A DNA stretch of 64,000 bases, taken from NCBI GenBank assembly GCA_022606135.1, contig JABYQN010000012.1, forward strand, positions 744,001 to 808,000, read 5' to 3'. The translations under genes were made by a program, and so were the position numbers. This document shows, piece after piece, positions 44,737-55,984 of the stretch (positions are counted from its first letter, which is position 1; each line of letters starts with the position of its first letter). The stretch comes from Fomes fomentarius. Taxonomy: Eukaryota; Basidiomycota; Agaricomycetes; Polyporales; Polyporaceae. The notes below the pieces were generated by a model. It made no database searches and was not told the DNA's origin. It worked only from the letters and a program-made list of their open reading frames with translations.

Positions 44737-44970
44737 GGTGACGAATACTGCAAGTGATGCACAGTGATGAGCGCACGATACGTCGAAGTACCGCGGAGGT
44801 GGCCATAACAACGAAATATATGGTCACCTACGTAGTATTTGGCAGCGTGATTGCAGAGAGCAGTGAGTGAGCAGTTTAAAACGTCGAAGAAGACAATTTG
44901 CACAAGGCGGAGTGACTTGATACGGCGTCACTCGCTCTAGCTACCTGCCCTGAACCTGGTCACGGGACCT

Positions 44971-44977
44971 TATAAAA
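44971..44977 (+). promoter_or_regulatory. TATA box of the eEF1B gene
   Basis: TATAAAA lies 91 bases before the eEF1B ATG. It is followed by a pyrimidine-rich stretch in which transcription would start about 25-30 bases downstream, resembling the pyrimidine leaders of translation-factor mRNAs. Confidence 0.65.
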
Positions 44978-45061
44978 TTCGCGTTTCCTCGTGCATCCTT
45001 TTTCCTGCAGGTCCTCCATCGATCTCTCTTGCTCCCACCTATCTTCCCCACTTCTACGACG

Positions 45062-46110
45062 ATGTCTGCTGATCTTACAAAGCTCGAGTCCCACCTCACG
45101 CTCCGTTCCTACGTTGAGGGGTGAGTAATTTCTTACCGTAGTATGCAGAACAACTTAGAGGTTCTCGATACGATGAATACAATGCTATGGTCCGTGTTTC
45201 CAAGAAGCGACTAGACACCGCTGCTCCAGTATGCCGATAGCTATCTACCTGGCTTTCTGATCTCATATGTCTTCTTTGTGTTTGCCCCTGGAGGAGTACT
45301 GACAGGTTTGACCATCCAGGTACACCCCATCCCAGGCAGACGTCGCTGTCTTCAAGGCAATCTCTTCTGCCCCCGATGCGTCTGCGTACCCCTCCGTCGC
45401 CCGCTGGTACACTCACATCAAGTCCTACGAGGCTGAGTTCGACTCGCTTTCTGGCTCCAGCCAGGCCGGCGAGGCGTTCATTGGCGGCTCTTCCGCTGCT
45501 CCCGTGAAGGCGGAGGACGATGACGATGAGGTTGACCTCTTCGGCTCTGATGAGGAAGAGGATGCTGCGGCTGAGGCCTTGAAGGCTGAGCGTGTTGCTG
45601 CCTACAACGCGAAGAAGGCACAGAAGCCCAAAACTATTGCCAAGGTTCGCCTATTCTCTATCAACCGTCTACTCTTGGACTGTACCTCTATCCTTCATGT
45701 ACATACGAGACTTCGAATATCATATTGACTCCTTGCACATAGTCCGTCGTTACTCTCGATGTCAAGCCTTGGGATGATGAGACCGACCTCGCCAAGCTGG
45801 AGGAGTCTGTCCGCTCGATCGAACAGCCCGGTCTCGTTTGGGGTGCAAGCAAGTTTGTCCCCATCGGTTACGGTATCAAGAAACTCCAGATCACCATCGT
45901 CATCGGTACGTAAGATTCCTATGCTGGAACTAGGCATTGTGAATGACAATATCGTTGCAGAGGATGAGCTGGTTTCCTTGGACGAGCTCCAGGAGAAAGT
46001 TGCCGAGTTCGAAGAATATGTCCAGAGCTCTGACGTCGCTGCCATGCAGAGTAAGTCCCCAGTACGCCACATGAGGGAATATGATCTGATATGCCGCTAC
46101 AGAGTTGTAG
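45062..46110 (+). CDS. EFB1: Translation elongation factor eEF1B alpha (EF-1-beta), 214 aa
   Basis: Guanine-nucleotide exchange factor that reloads eEF1A with GTP during translation elongation; cytosolic. Exons: 45062-45120, 45320-45644, 45743-45905, 45961-46050, 46103-46110. The N-terminal GST-C-like region starts [12 protein letters not shown] and contains [15 protein letters not shown] central acidic hinge reads [18 protein letters not shown]. The conserved exchange domain has [25 protein letters not shown] and the last residues AAMQKL, the universal C-terminus of the family. Length and exon phases fit exactly. The 199-nt first intron is much longer than the others and carries a C/D snoRNA. 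Confidence 0.97.
45163..45265 (+). ncRNA. Intronic C/D-box snoRNA, U18/snR18-like
   Basis: Within intron 1 of the eEF1B gene. A C box ACGATGA (6 of 7 to RUGAUGA) is at 45170-45176 and a D box CTGA at 45257-45260. Between them GGTCCGTGTTTC (45189-45200) is an exact complement of the universal 25S/28S segment GAAACACGGACC. That is the guide of U18/snR18, which in Saccharomyces cerevisiae is also encoded in the EFB1 intron. Only a weak terminal stem is visible, and the ends given are approximate. Confidence 0.75.
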
Positions 46111-46672
46111 ATGCTCCGTTCTGTGTCTCGTCTATCTGTGTGTTCATTTGGTTGTATCGGTACGGTGTACAGAACTCAAAAGAAGCAAGTGTAACGTCAT
46201 GTTGTAACCATCTACTAGAAATGCATTATAGCGACTTTCAAAGTGTCTCCCCAGCCATGCGGCCTCGTGAAGTATTGAATGATCATGATTACGGTGTATA
46301 CGGCATATCTTCTTCTATGCAAGTTCTCCGAATTCAAGTGTTTGGTTGGAACGCACCAGGGTACGTGCTCGGCGCTCAACTCCGGGTCCCATGGTGTGAT
46401 GACGACTTTTTTTGAATTGCGGAGTGATTCTCATACATTGTTTCTCCCCGTAGTTGGCGTGTGCGATAATCATTGTTGCAGGCGGGCTGACGAGGTTTGC
46501 GTGTGCGAGTTTCTCCGTTGCAGGCGGGCAGGGGAGGTTTCCATGAGTAAATCCAGAACCCAATACCACGCAATGTGTGAGCGCCAGCGCCAGCCAGAGT
46601 ATCAATACACCTCCCTGCAACGTCCCTACTCCACTGAACCTCTACTCCTTCAAAAACAACCACCTACAGGAT
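46111..46672. other. Intergenic
   Basis: The 3' region of eEF1B and the promoter of the HD-domain gene. It contains an imperfect repeat around 46460-46545, with GCGTGTGCGA and GCAGGCGGGC phrases occurring twice. No gene is seen. Confidence 0.5.
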
Positions 46673-47685
46673 ATGGCACAAGAATGGGAACTATTCGGCT
46701 TTTCGCCAGTCCCCAGAGACCCTGAGGTGCTATTCAAGGATCACCCCACGGCTTCTGGTCCGAATCCCAAGCAGGACCTGTTCGTCGCAGACGACTTCCC
46801 ATTGCCCGACACGCCGCTCGTGGGGGAAGTGCGGGCCTTCGCACAGGTACGATAGTACCCCCCTTCCCTCGACGTCGATGCGCGCAGTGGCTGATTTCTC
46901 TACTACTGTCGCAGAAAGAGCTAGATGAGCAGACTTTCAACCACAGCAACCGCGTCTTCGTGTACGGATCCGCAATCGCGAAGACGCACTTCCCGGAGTG
47001 GAAGTACTCCGAGACCCCAACCATCGTGGAGACGTACGCCCTCTCGTGCTTGATGCATGACATCGGCACGGCGGAGAAGTTCCTAGCGACGACGCACATG
47101 TCGTTCGAGTTCAAGGGCGCGATCGTTGCGCGCGATCTTATCCTCCAGCTTGGCGGACCTGAGGCGGAGGCGGACGGGGTGTGCGACGCAATTATCAGGC
47201 ACCAGGATATTTTTGTCAAAGGGTGAGACAATCGTCAAACCTTGGATCCCACTTCCCCGTTGAGTGCGTTTCATATCTGTAGGGGCAACATCACGGTTGT
47301 GGGTCAGATCCTTCAGCTTGCTACCGTTCTAGGTATGTCCACGCTTCCCTCTATGCAGTCACGAAACTGATAAACCCATCGGTTCAACAGACAATGTCGG
47401 ACTGTGCGTTGCATCTCCGGACGTTTCACTTCCTGGAGGATGCTGATACATGTCTTTCATGATAGTCGTGCCAACCTGGTCCACCCGCGCTTGATTGAGA
47501 CGACGACTGCCAAGTTCCCGCGGAAGGGGTGGTCGGAGCACTTCGCGCGCGTGATCGAGAAGGAGCTCACGCTGAAGCCATGGTGTCACACATCGACCTT
47601 CGAGGTGCCGAAGTGGCAGGCGGGTGTGCAGAGCAACTTTGCGACGGATGTGCGCGGAAACGAAGTCATGCGGCCCTTCGATTGA
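46673..47685 (+). CDS. Cyanamide-hydratase-like HD-domain protein, 254 aa
   Basis: HD-superfamily metal-dependent hydrolase fold of the fungal cyanamide hydratase (Ddi2/Ddi3) type, which converts cyanamide to urea in characterised members. Exons: 46673-46846, 46915-47222, 47283-47332, 47391-47403, 47466-47685. Metal-binding marks are FNHSNRVFVYG (first His) and CLMHDIGTAEKF (HD pair), followed by EFKGAIVARD and IIRHQDIF. The exon at 47391 is only 13 nt (DNVG), but all phases close and the last exon continues RANLVHPRLIE. Length matches the family. The true substrate in this fungus is not known. Confidence 0.88.
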
Positions 47686-48217
47686 AGATCTTCGAGGAAG
47701 GATATCGAGCGACAGAACGAACCGGATGTATTTACTAGTCCAGTACTTGAATTCTAAAAGCTATTCCCCGATATACAGCAAGCTAAGCTAAGCTGATCAA
47801 TCATACTGTTTGAATGTCCATAGTGTTCGCAACTTCGTCATCGATACTTCTCTTTACGGCACCACAGGAGACAGTTGTTATGCTGTCATTTACTATCACT
47901 GGTGAGTAGACAGCCCGGCATGACTTCAACGTTCGACACCTAATTCAGTAAGGGATGTCAGAGCCGCCTCACACCGTACCACGAAGCATGTAGTGCCCTT
48001 ACCCGACACTAACCACACCATCCCTGAGTTGTTTGTCTCAGCCGCAACCATATGCATGTCGAGATTTCGCGCAGTAGGGCGGCCACGGCGCGTAAATTTC
48101 CATAAAAGGCGAACGCGCGAATGGTTGACGCGACAAGCCTCGAGTGATGAGGCTAATAAACACGTGTCAATAAAGACTCTGGCCTTTACGTCTTCTTACG
48201 ACTTGTCTCCTCCCACC
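47686..48217. other. Intergenic, promoter of CHO2
   Basis: Holds the 3' UTR of the HD-domain gene and the CHO2 promoter. An AAGCTAAGCTAAGCT triplet repeat lies at 47780-47794. A TATA-like CATAAAAG is at about 48103. No gene is recognised. Confidence 0.5.
48161..48166 (+). promoter_or_regulatory. CACGTG E-box upstream of CHO2
   Basis: A palindromic bHLH-type site 52 bases before the CHO2 start codon. Yeast phospholipid genes carry related Ino2/Ino4 sites (core CATGTG). Whether this site acts the same way here is a guess. Confidence 0.25.
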
Positions 48218-51200
48218 ATGTCCTCCGCCACTGTGCCAGCGGAACAACACACCCATCTCAGACAGCGACGTGGACAGAGAACGCCGTCGGGCGAGACCAT
48301 CACGAACGGCAGCGAAGCAGAGACGTCGAAGCGGGAAGAAGTTGTATGGGGGAAGACACCAGGTGGCGAAGGTGTGTGGTCATCTCTTCAGGGTTACGCA
48401 ACGCCGTTGGGCTGGAGATAATCCAAACCGCCATTTGGCGGATCGGAGCCAGGACGACCCTGACCAAGCGTGCTCACACGCTCCTCGCTCGATTTGAGTG
48501 ATGGAATGCTGTGGGATCATCAATGCTCGGGAGACCCTGCAATGGCAACATCTCTCCAAATCGCAAGGTTGGCTATGATCTCACCTGTTTTCTTGCGCAG
48601 TCTTCCGTGTCCCAACTACGCATGACGTGTTGACGTTGTTCCATCCCGGATACCCCAAATCACATATCGATTTGTTCAATTTGGCGTTGCTCGGACTGCA
48701 ACTCGTCCTGTTCTTCACGCTCTCGAGGACCGCTTCCCGCATATTCTTCTTCTTGTACTTCGCGTTCTGGAGAGCTGCGTATGACGTTGGGCTCGGCTGG
48801 GTTTTGACCAAACAGAGCAAGCGTAAATGGATCGTAAGAGAGGTCCAACGTCTTGGTTGGCTGGACGAGAAGCGACGGCCTGAGGTTAGGCAATGGATCA
48901 AGATGCAACTGGTAGGAAAGATGGGCAAAGACTACTCGTTCGACGTTCGTCCGCCACTATCTCTGTCACACGACCAGAACTCAAACTTACCCACGCGCTA
49001 TGAATAGGAACTGCCGTTAGAATACAACACATGGCTCCTCTTTCGTCAGCTTGTGGACATAATTCTCCTCAAGTTCGTGACTTCAGTTCAACTCCTGATG
49101 TTACGGGCTTCAACTGACTTTATGTAGTGATTTCCTGGCGTATTGCATGTTTGCATTCTCGTGCTTCCGAGTCCCTGAAGGTCTCTCGGTCACGGTTCAT
49201 CTTATGAGGTAGCCGCCACTCTTATCTACAGCTTCCACGCAGTCGTCTCACTGAAGGACAAACTCTAACGCCCTATTAGGTGGATCGGCGGTATCGCCCT
49301 CATTGCCTTCAATCTGTGGGTAAAGACTGAGGCTCATAACGTTGTCAAGGACTATGGCTGGTATTGGGGCGATGTGTTCTTCCAGCGTGGGGCCCTTGTT
49401 TTCGATGGTGTGTTCGAGCTCGCGCCACATCCGATGTATTCCGTCGGTGAGTCCTTATCACCCATCTAACACAGAAGATGCTTCTTAATCGATACAAAAC
49501 AACCCAGGTTATGCCGGATATTACGGTCTATCACTGATCGTGGGTAGCTACGCCGTCCTATTCGTCAGTCTTGCAGGGCATGCAGCGCAGTTTGGTTTCC
49601 TAGTTTTCTTTGAGAACCCTCGTGAGCATATCTTCGGACACCTCGGACACAGTAAAGTCCCTCACACTGAGGTTTTCGTTTCATAGACATCGAGCGCACA
49701 TATGGCCAGCGCAAGCCTCTCGCCCAGCGCTCACCAATCCAACCCCGACCTTCGCACAAAACCTCTGAGGATTCGACCGTCGCCCACAGCAGACAGACCT
49801 CCGTCTCGTCGGTCGCTTCTTACGAAGCCTCGACTCCTGCCACCACAGAAGGAGAAACCGCAACGGAATCGGACGCGCCTGTTACTGAGGCGGACACTGA
49901 GACTGAGATTGAGGAAGGGACTCCGAGCACTCGTAGGACGAAGCGGTCTCCTGTTGGATCTATTTCGCCCAAAGAGGGCTCGCACCGGACTCCTCCGCGC
50001 CGCCACACGGTGTCTCAGCACGACCTGTTCCACAGGTACTTCCGCCAGGACACTCTGCTGCTGCGCAACGTCGACCTTCTTCGGTACGTACTTGGCTCGT
50101 TCTGACATTCAGATACTGACCGCGATGTTGTACAGTGCCACCGACTTCCAGCTCGTGCTTGTCCTGTCCTACGCTGCGACACTGACCCTCTTCCCTACGG
50201 GATCATTGACATTGCACTTCCTACACGCCCTGACCTGGTGCCTCTTCCACTCCTGCGGGCTAGGCTTGCTGTTACGCGCACAGTCGCAGAGCAAGTTCCT
50301 AGTTCGTCATTACCTCAAGCACTACCATTACCCTCAACATGATCGCGGCCAGGGTGCGGTACACGAGGCGTTCCAGAACTGGAAGACGATCTACAACTTG
50401 AGCATGTGCATGACCTATGGTGGGTGCATTCGTGAAGATAGTATTTCTTGAGTGATTGAATGCTTAACGCGCCTGTAGTCTCATCTGCGTGTCTGGCATG
50501 GAAGACGTACTCGATTCCCCAGCAATGGACCGTCGGGAATGAGCTGCTGCGGCACACCCTCGGTGTTGTGAGTGAATGTGGTCCGCTTGTGCTACACTCG
50601 TCCTGACATGCTCTCAGCTCATGATCGGCCTGCACATTTGGTCGAGTTTGGAGTCTTACGAAGTGCTGGGCTTATTCGGTACGTTCTCTTCTTTTAGAAC
50701 ACGAGTACCGCTCACACATGGGGCAATACAGGTTGGTTCTTTGGAGATTTCTTCATTGAAGATTTCCCTTCGCACCTCGAATATACCGGCATCTACCGGT
50801 AAGCAGGTTGTTTTCCCTGTAGTATATACAAAGACTAATGTGTGTCTGTAGGTATCTTAACAACCCTGAGGTCATCAGCGGTGCTGCGTTCTTCGGCCTT
50901 GCTCTCATTAGTGGAAGCAAGCTTGTCTTTGCCCTCGCGGTGATCCGTCACCTGTCTCAATGGTGGTTCCTCAGCAAGGTCGAGAAGTCAGTCATCTCCG
51001 TTCCTCCTCATCCCATACACCGCTGACACAGCATTGATTGCAGCCCGCACATGCGCAAGCTGTACGGCGACTCTATCCGGAGCGATGCTGGCTTTGTGAA
51101 GGTTATCAAGAAGGTTGCGCAGAAGAATGCACGTCTGCTCGAGTCCCGCGCTGGCAAGCATGCTCCCGAGATCCGGCGTGTTGCTCGCGAAGTCAAGGGC

Positions 51201-52184
51201 ACATTCGACAAGGTGTATGAAGAGACGGCCGAAGTGGTCGAAGAGTTCATCGCGAAATGTGAGTCACCCGCACACCCTCGTTGACGGTCTCATGTCTGAC
51301 GTTCATGGTTAGCTCGCCCAAGAATCACTGAGGTAGTAGAGGAAACGAAGGTTCTTCTGCAGCAATCTCGCGAACGCCTCGTAATATCGCGCGTCGCCAA
51401 TGACCTGTCCTCGTATGATTCCCGCAAGTACAAGATCTCTACTGTCCCCAGTGCTGATGGTACCCTCCGCTTCCACCTCGGCGAGCCCATCCACGTCAAA
51501 TGGCGCGCGCCACTTCACCACTCACGCAAGGACTGGATCGGGATCTACCGCATCGGCGCGAACCAGTCCAACCTCGTCACGAAGACGTCCTCACTCGGAA
51601 ACTGGGTACCCGTGCACGACGACGAGTGGGATGGGGATATCCCGCTTGAGTTGCAACGCCCGAAGCGTGGCGCGGACGATTCCGCGGACTACGAGGAGGG
51701 CGAGGTCGTGTTCAAAGGCGGTGTCGTACCCTGGCGGACGGGCAAGTATGAGGTGCGGTATCACCATGATGGCAAGTACAACGTTATGAGTCTCGATGGG
51801 CCGTTGGAGATCTTCGGTGCGTGTGGTATCCACGTAGATTCTTTCTTATGCTTACACGAATCTACATCTGCAGTCGAGCGGCCTAGCCAACTCGACTTCA
51901 CCACTGTCCGCAAGAGCCTCATGAACATTGTGGTTCTCTGCCTCGACTCGGACCCGTCTCTCGTTCCACTGTCTTGCAAGGAGCACGCACCCGACGCAAG
52001 TCCCCAGGACGGTCGCGACCCCGACGACTTCCGATTCTGGTCTGAGCGGCAGGCGAAGCGCATCTCGCTCGCGATCGAGCAGGCGTTCGATGTCGAGCTG
52101 ACACCGGAGGTCGTTGTCGCCGACGCGAACATCACCGCGCTTGCGAACCGCATTCTAGTCTCAAAGGAGCTACTGTCCGAGTGA
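48218..52184 (+). CDS. CHO2: Phosphatidylethanolamine N-methyltransferase CHO2, 995 aa
   Basis: ER membrane enzyme that makes the first methyl transfer from SAM to phosphatidylethanolamine on the way to phosphatidylcholine. Fifteen exons: 48218-48371, 48601-48944, 49008-49072, 49128-49208, 49280-49446, 49508-49621, 49687-50083, 50136-50419, 50479-50567, 50618-50678, 50732-50798, 50852-50986, 51044-51258, 51313-51816, 51874-52184; phases close. There are two methyltransferase repeats. The first has [17 protein letters not shown] and ends FFENPHIERTYG, the second has [15 protein letters not shown] and ends [10 protein letters not shown] Ser/Thr/Glu-rich loop follows the first repeat. The soluble C-terminal part includes DWIGIYRIG and [13 protein letters not shown]. 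Length is typical of fungal CHO2. Confidence 0.95.
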
Positions 52185-53436
52185 GGACTGCAGGGTGGGC
52201 TGACAGGCTGGAAGTCATCACTATATGACTCGCGCAAAAGTAATGCTCACACATCTAGATTCATTTTTCATGACTTTCACGACTGATAGGGATCGGCTAG
52301 CGGGATCTCTCTCAGACGGGGCACGAGAACTTACGTTACACCTGTGTATACTCCTGGGTAATTCATGAATATCCTTGAGCTGAAGTCGTCCGAGATCTTA
52401 ACACAGGCTCTGAACAAGATCAACTTCGATTCTCGTCCATAATGAATGGGCAGCTTCTTTCCAAGAGACATGCATCATTCTCTGGTGTTCGTGCAGCCAG
52501 ACGACCACACGATTCACGTCTGTGATGTCCGTTGCTTACGCGCTAACGAGCAGGGGCGAAGCGACAGCCTTTATACCATTAACAGAACCTCGAGAAAGGG
52601 TGCTTCAAGCGGTTATAGACATGAATTCCACCGTTGTCTGCAGTCGTTATGTAGCAGTAAGTTTCGCGATTCCGACTATCAACAACAGCGGAGTCTGCGG
52701 TCATTTATGATGAGACCGCCGAGCACTCGAACCTTGTCAGTATTAGAACTGATATCTTCATCTTGAGTGCATCGTGAATTGCGCAAGTGGTTCCTATGTA
52801 ACAACGTTGCGTTGTAGAGCCTAAAATAAGATCATATAGATATGGAGCCCAATAGCAATGTCAGGCAGGGTCAGCGTTCTGGTCAAGAGTCAGCGACCAT
52901 CCAAATACCCCCCGCTCTTTGTGGTACTCACGATGCGCAGACCGGTCCGTGACGAAGCAGATGAGAGGTCTACGTGCATTTGCGACGGGGAGAGACGGGT
53001 GCATCTAAGTATATCGTGTTTGTCGATGGGAGAAAGTGCTCAGAATATGAGCAAGTGGTGGGTCCTTCACCCGACTCCGGTCCATGCCTAGACACTCTCC
53101 GGGCCGGATGTCGATGATGATGGTTTTTTTTGAGGTTCGCGTTGACAAGTTGGACTTATACGATGAGCGGATCTCATAGTGAGACATAAAAAAGGAATGC
53201 ACACATGGTTATTTCATAACTAGAGCTACAGCAACATGAGTGAGGATGATACAACCAGGTCCAACTTCACCCGAACTTGAAGTAAACCACTACTTTTACA
53301 ACATGATGCCGTCGACGACCTGAAAACCCACACTAGAACACCAGAAGAAGACCCGAATCAGGCAGCGTCGCCTGCTCGGTTAGCAACATAAGGATATCGT
53401 AGGCATATTACACCAGTCATCCCATGCCTTCAAGCT
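52185..53436. other. Intergenic between convergent genes
   Basis: CHO2 (+) and the PL14-type gene (-) converge across this 1.25 kb. Short open frames at 52446-52766 and 52858-53091 show no family resemblance and no splice structure. No RNA gene is seen. Confidence 0.5.
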
Positions 53437-54574
53437 TCAGAGCCGCTCCGTGATAGCGACCGAGAAATCGGAAAAGTAGACATCCTGGTCTTTCGTCGAC
53501 GCCCATGAGGGATCAGAACCTGTGAACAACGGGAGGGAGTCAGCACGCCTTTCTGACAATGCCCAAACGAGCGGCACCGCGGGGTCAGTCGATCACTGAT
53601 CGACGTTACCCCGCGGGTGCCAGTGGTGCCCCAGACGGTGACAAGAGCATCCTACTCACCACCAAAGAACGTCTGCATCTGGATACCCCGGATCCTCCCC
53701 GAGGAACTGTCGCGCAGCTTGAGACCACCAACAGAGAACATGCTCTTGCCTGCGGCAAACAGCTCGATCTCGCCGTTGGCCTTCCCGACGTCGTTCAGCT
53801 TGATACGCTGGCCAATCGTCGTGCGTGCGCCGGTCTTGAACGTGAACGAGCCACGGCCGACAGACGCGCCGTAGACGTCGTTGCAGGTCGAGAACGGAGG
53901 AACGTTGCAGACGGCCTGGTTCTCGCGGAAGGCGGGCGGGAGGTAGGTGTACAGTTCACCAGCGCCGTTCGTGCGCCACATGAAGCGGACAGAGAAGCAG
54001 CCGTTGTCGTGCCTGCCTCCAGAGCACGAAAGCGCCCCCCCTTCACTGTCTCCACCATCTGTGAACGCAAAAGTTATCAGAATCGCGTGAAAGCGGGGCC
54101 TGTGAGAAGCTGAGTGGCTTACACAAACCCTGGGAGCTTGCCCCCCTTCACGAAGTCGAACCCGGGAGGGAAGTACACGTCGTAGCTGAACGTTGCCTCC
54201 TTCGCGGTGGTGAGATCAACGCCTGACGGACCGGGGGCGTAAAACGACAACCCGCCCTTGATGTCGTGGGTGAAAGTGTATGAGCCCTTGGGATAGTGCG
54301 CTTTCATGGACTTCTTTCCGTCGGGCGCAGTAACATAATCGTGCGGGAGGGCGGTAAGCACGTTGTGCGGACGGAAGGTAGCGTCAGAGAGGGGGCTCGG
54401 ACCAGGGAGACTGGGGTCCGTCGTCCAGGACTTGAGTTGTGGGGAGACGGGGAACAAGATGCTGACGGTCTTGGCACGTGTAGTGAGGTTCGACGAGAGC
54501 ACGGCGAGAGCACATGCAGGGAGAGCGAGTGCACCTGCAGAGGCGAGGAAAGCAGCGACAAGGGTCGAAAACAT
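53437..54574 (-). CDS. Secreted polysaccharide lyase family 14-type protein, 306 aa
   Basis: PL14-type lyase fold; characterised relatives cleave uronic-acid polysaccharides such as alginate or glucuronan. Secretion is predicted from the N-terminus MFSTLVAAFLASAGALALPA. An in-frame ATG at 54652 lies too close to the TATA box at 54659-54666 to be in the mRNA, so the start at 54574 was chosen. Exons: 54574-54123, 54045-53660, 53519-53437. Core motifs are FSYDVYFPPGFDFVKGGKL, RFMWRTNGAGELYTY, GRGSFTFKTGARTTIGQR and IQMQTFFGG, with DQDVYFSDFSVAI at the end. The nearer-looking acceptor TTCACAG (54061) would shift the frame; using the AG at 54046-54047 keeps it but drops a short GGDS-like segment usual in the family. 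Confidence 0.85.
53573..53621. repeat. Strong hairpin in the second intron of the PL14-type gene
   Basis: Inverted repeat: GGCACCGCGGGGT (53573-53585) pairs with ACCCCGCGGGTGCC (53608-53621), with a one-base bulge. Inside it GTCGATCA (53588-53595) pairs with TGATCGAC (53597-53604). Together this gives about 20 base pairs with a 2/3-base internal loop. The intron (53520-53659, 140 nt) is longer than most in this window. Confidence 0.8.
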
Positions 54575-54658
54575 AGCGACGAATATAGAGCGAGGTGTGA
54601 TGCGTGAGTGGGTTGAGTCCTTGTCGTTGGATGGGCTCATATTGATGGACATACCAGG

Positions 54659-54666
54659 TTTTTATA
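54659..54666 (-). promoter_or_regulatory. TATA box of the PL14-type gene
   Basis: On the minus strand TATAAAAA lies 85 bases before the chosen start at 54574. Transcription would begin near 54630-54637, excluding the upstream ATG at 54652. Confidence 0.6.
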
Positions 54667-55984
54667 CTCGACAACATACCATCCAGCGGTAGTCTTGCAC
54701 CCGGAGGAACGGCAGAAGTTGTTCAGACCGCATGCTAGCAGTTGTCGTCCAACGCACAACCCATGGCCCCATGGCTGAGAAGTTGCAGCTTTCCCGTTGC
54801 GGACAATGGACTTGCCTGACATGAATCCGGCAGTCTGTCTGTGCGGCGTAACGTAGACATCCTTGAGACAAGCCTACGCGATTGTTGGCTGCTCGTCGGT
54901 GAGCTCCGGGAAGTTGTGTGTGCGGAGGGTCGGAGGTCATCGTGGCCGCACTCGAAGGCGCGGATGCAGATTTGAAGATGGCTATTTTGGGACACAGGAA
55001 GCAAATGTTACTATGTCGCCGAACTTGCGTACTAGGGGCTGAGAACTGTATCTAGAAAACTCACTGGCAGCACTCGCACACTTACTCTACGAGGGAGCAA
55101 TTGCCCCCGGTCTCGAGACCACTGCTTGCTGGGGCAGGAAGTGAAAGTTCATGTTTGAGCGCCGGCTCGAGTCACTCCGCGGGGACTTGTGAATGGAAAT
55201 GCTGCATGCCAGTGCGCGGTGAGTTGGTTTCGAGCACAATGGAGGCAACAACTCACAGGATCGATATCCACAGGGTAGGGCGTAGTTTATGCCTTGCGAA
55301 GACAGGTAGGATCCGGAATGGAATGCCCTACTCAGATCTATCAGCCACTTGAACTCCACCTGTATCGTTTCGACAAAGGCACTGTATGATGATATGTTGC
55401 CATGTTTGAAGATGTCCCGCCAAGGCATTGGCAGTCGGAGCCTCAGTAGTATCAGGTGTACGAGAGATCTAGACGGTCGACTCGGAGGTAGTACTAGTGC
55501 CACTGCGCTGTGCTGTAACATCAACTTACGTCTTACTTGGGTAGTAGCTGAATGCGGTAACATGGTCCGCAAATAAGAGGGACGACATACGTAGAAATTG
55601 AAAGACGTGTCAGATCAAGAATCAGAGATGGACACCGTCAATTTGAAGTCGCAGAACGAACAAGACCCCACAACGTGGGGGAAAGCATGTTGAATACGCT
55701 CGGATTCGAACCCGGAGCTAGCCAGAGTCTGTCACCGTCGTGCAGCTGGACGGCGAGGGCAGGAGATGGGGGAGGAACTATAGATATCTGCGCAAGTCAC
55801 ACTAGAGGATGAGAACCAATGTGGGCGCTAGCGCTCAACCTCATACACTGGCAGTGCAGGGAGGTTTGGGTGAGCCTCAGTGAGCCTTCTTTTTTCTGTA
55901 TCATCCTCGCCTCATCTTGACTCGCACTGGGCTCCAGGCGCACGGCGGTCCCTACGTCTTTGATTCGCACATTAACAATTGCTG
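54667..55984. other. Intergenic
   Basis: No gene is recognised. A tRNA-like T-loop sequence at 55693-55704 lacks the rest of a tRNA. Open frames on the minus strand at 55087-55572 have no family resemblance. Confidence 0.5.

Noticed and set aside
48372..48600. A C/D snoRNA in the long first intron of CHO2 (GTGATGG near 48500)
   Set aside because: No D box follows at a suitable distance and no rRNA complement is visible.
54574..54652. Upstream in-frame ATG at 54652 for the lyase gene
   Set aside because: It lies only a few bases from the TATA box, upstream of the expected transcription start, and it would bury the signal peptide behind a polar segment.
55670..55760. Possible tRNA gene on the minus strand (GGTTCGAATCC at about 55694)
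   Set aside because: The T-stem pairs poorly, and no matching acceptor stem, D-arm or anticodon arm can be found in the 70 bases upstream.
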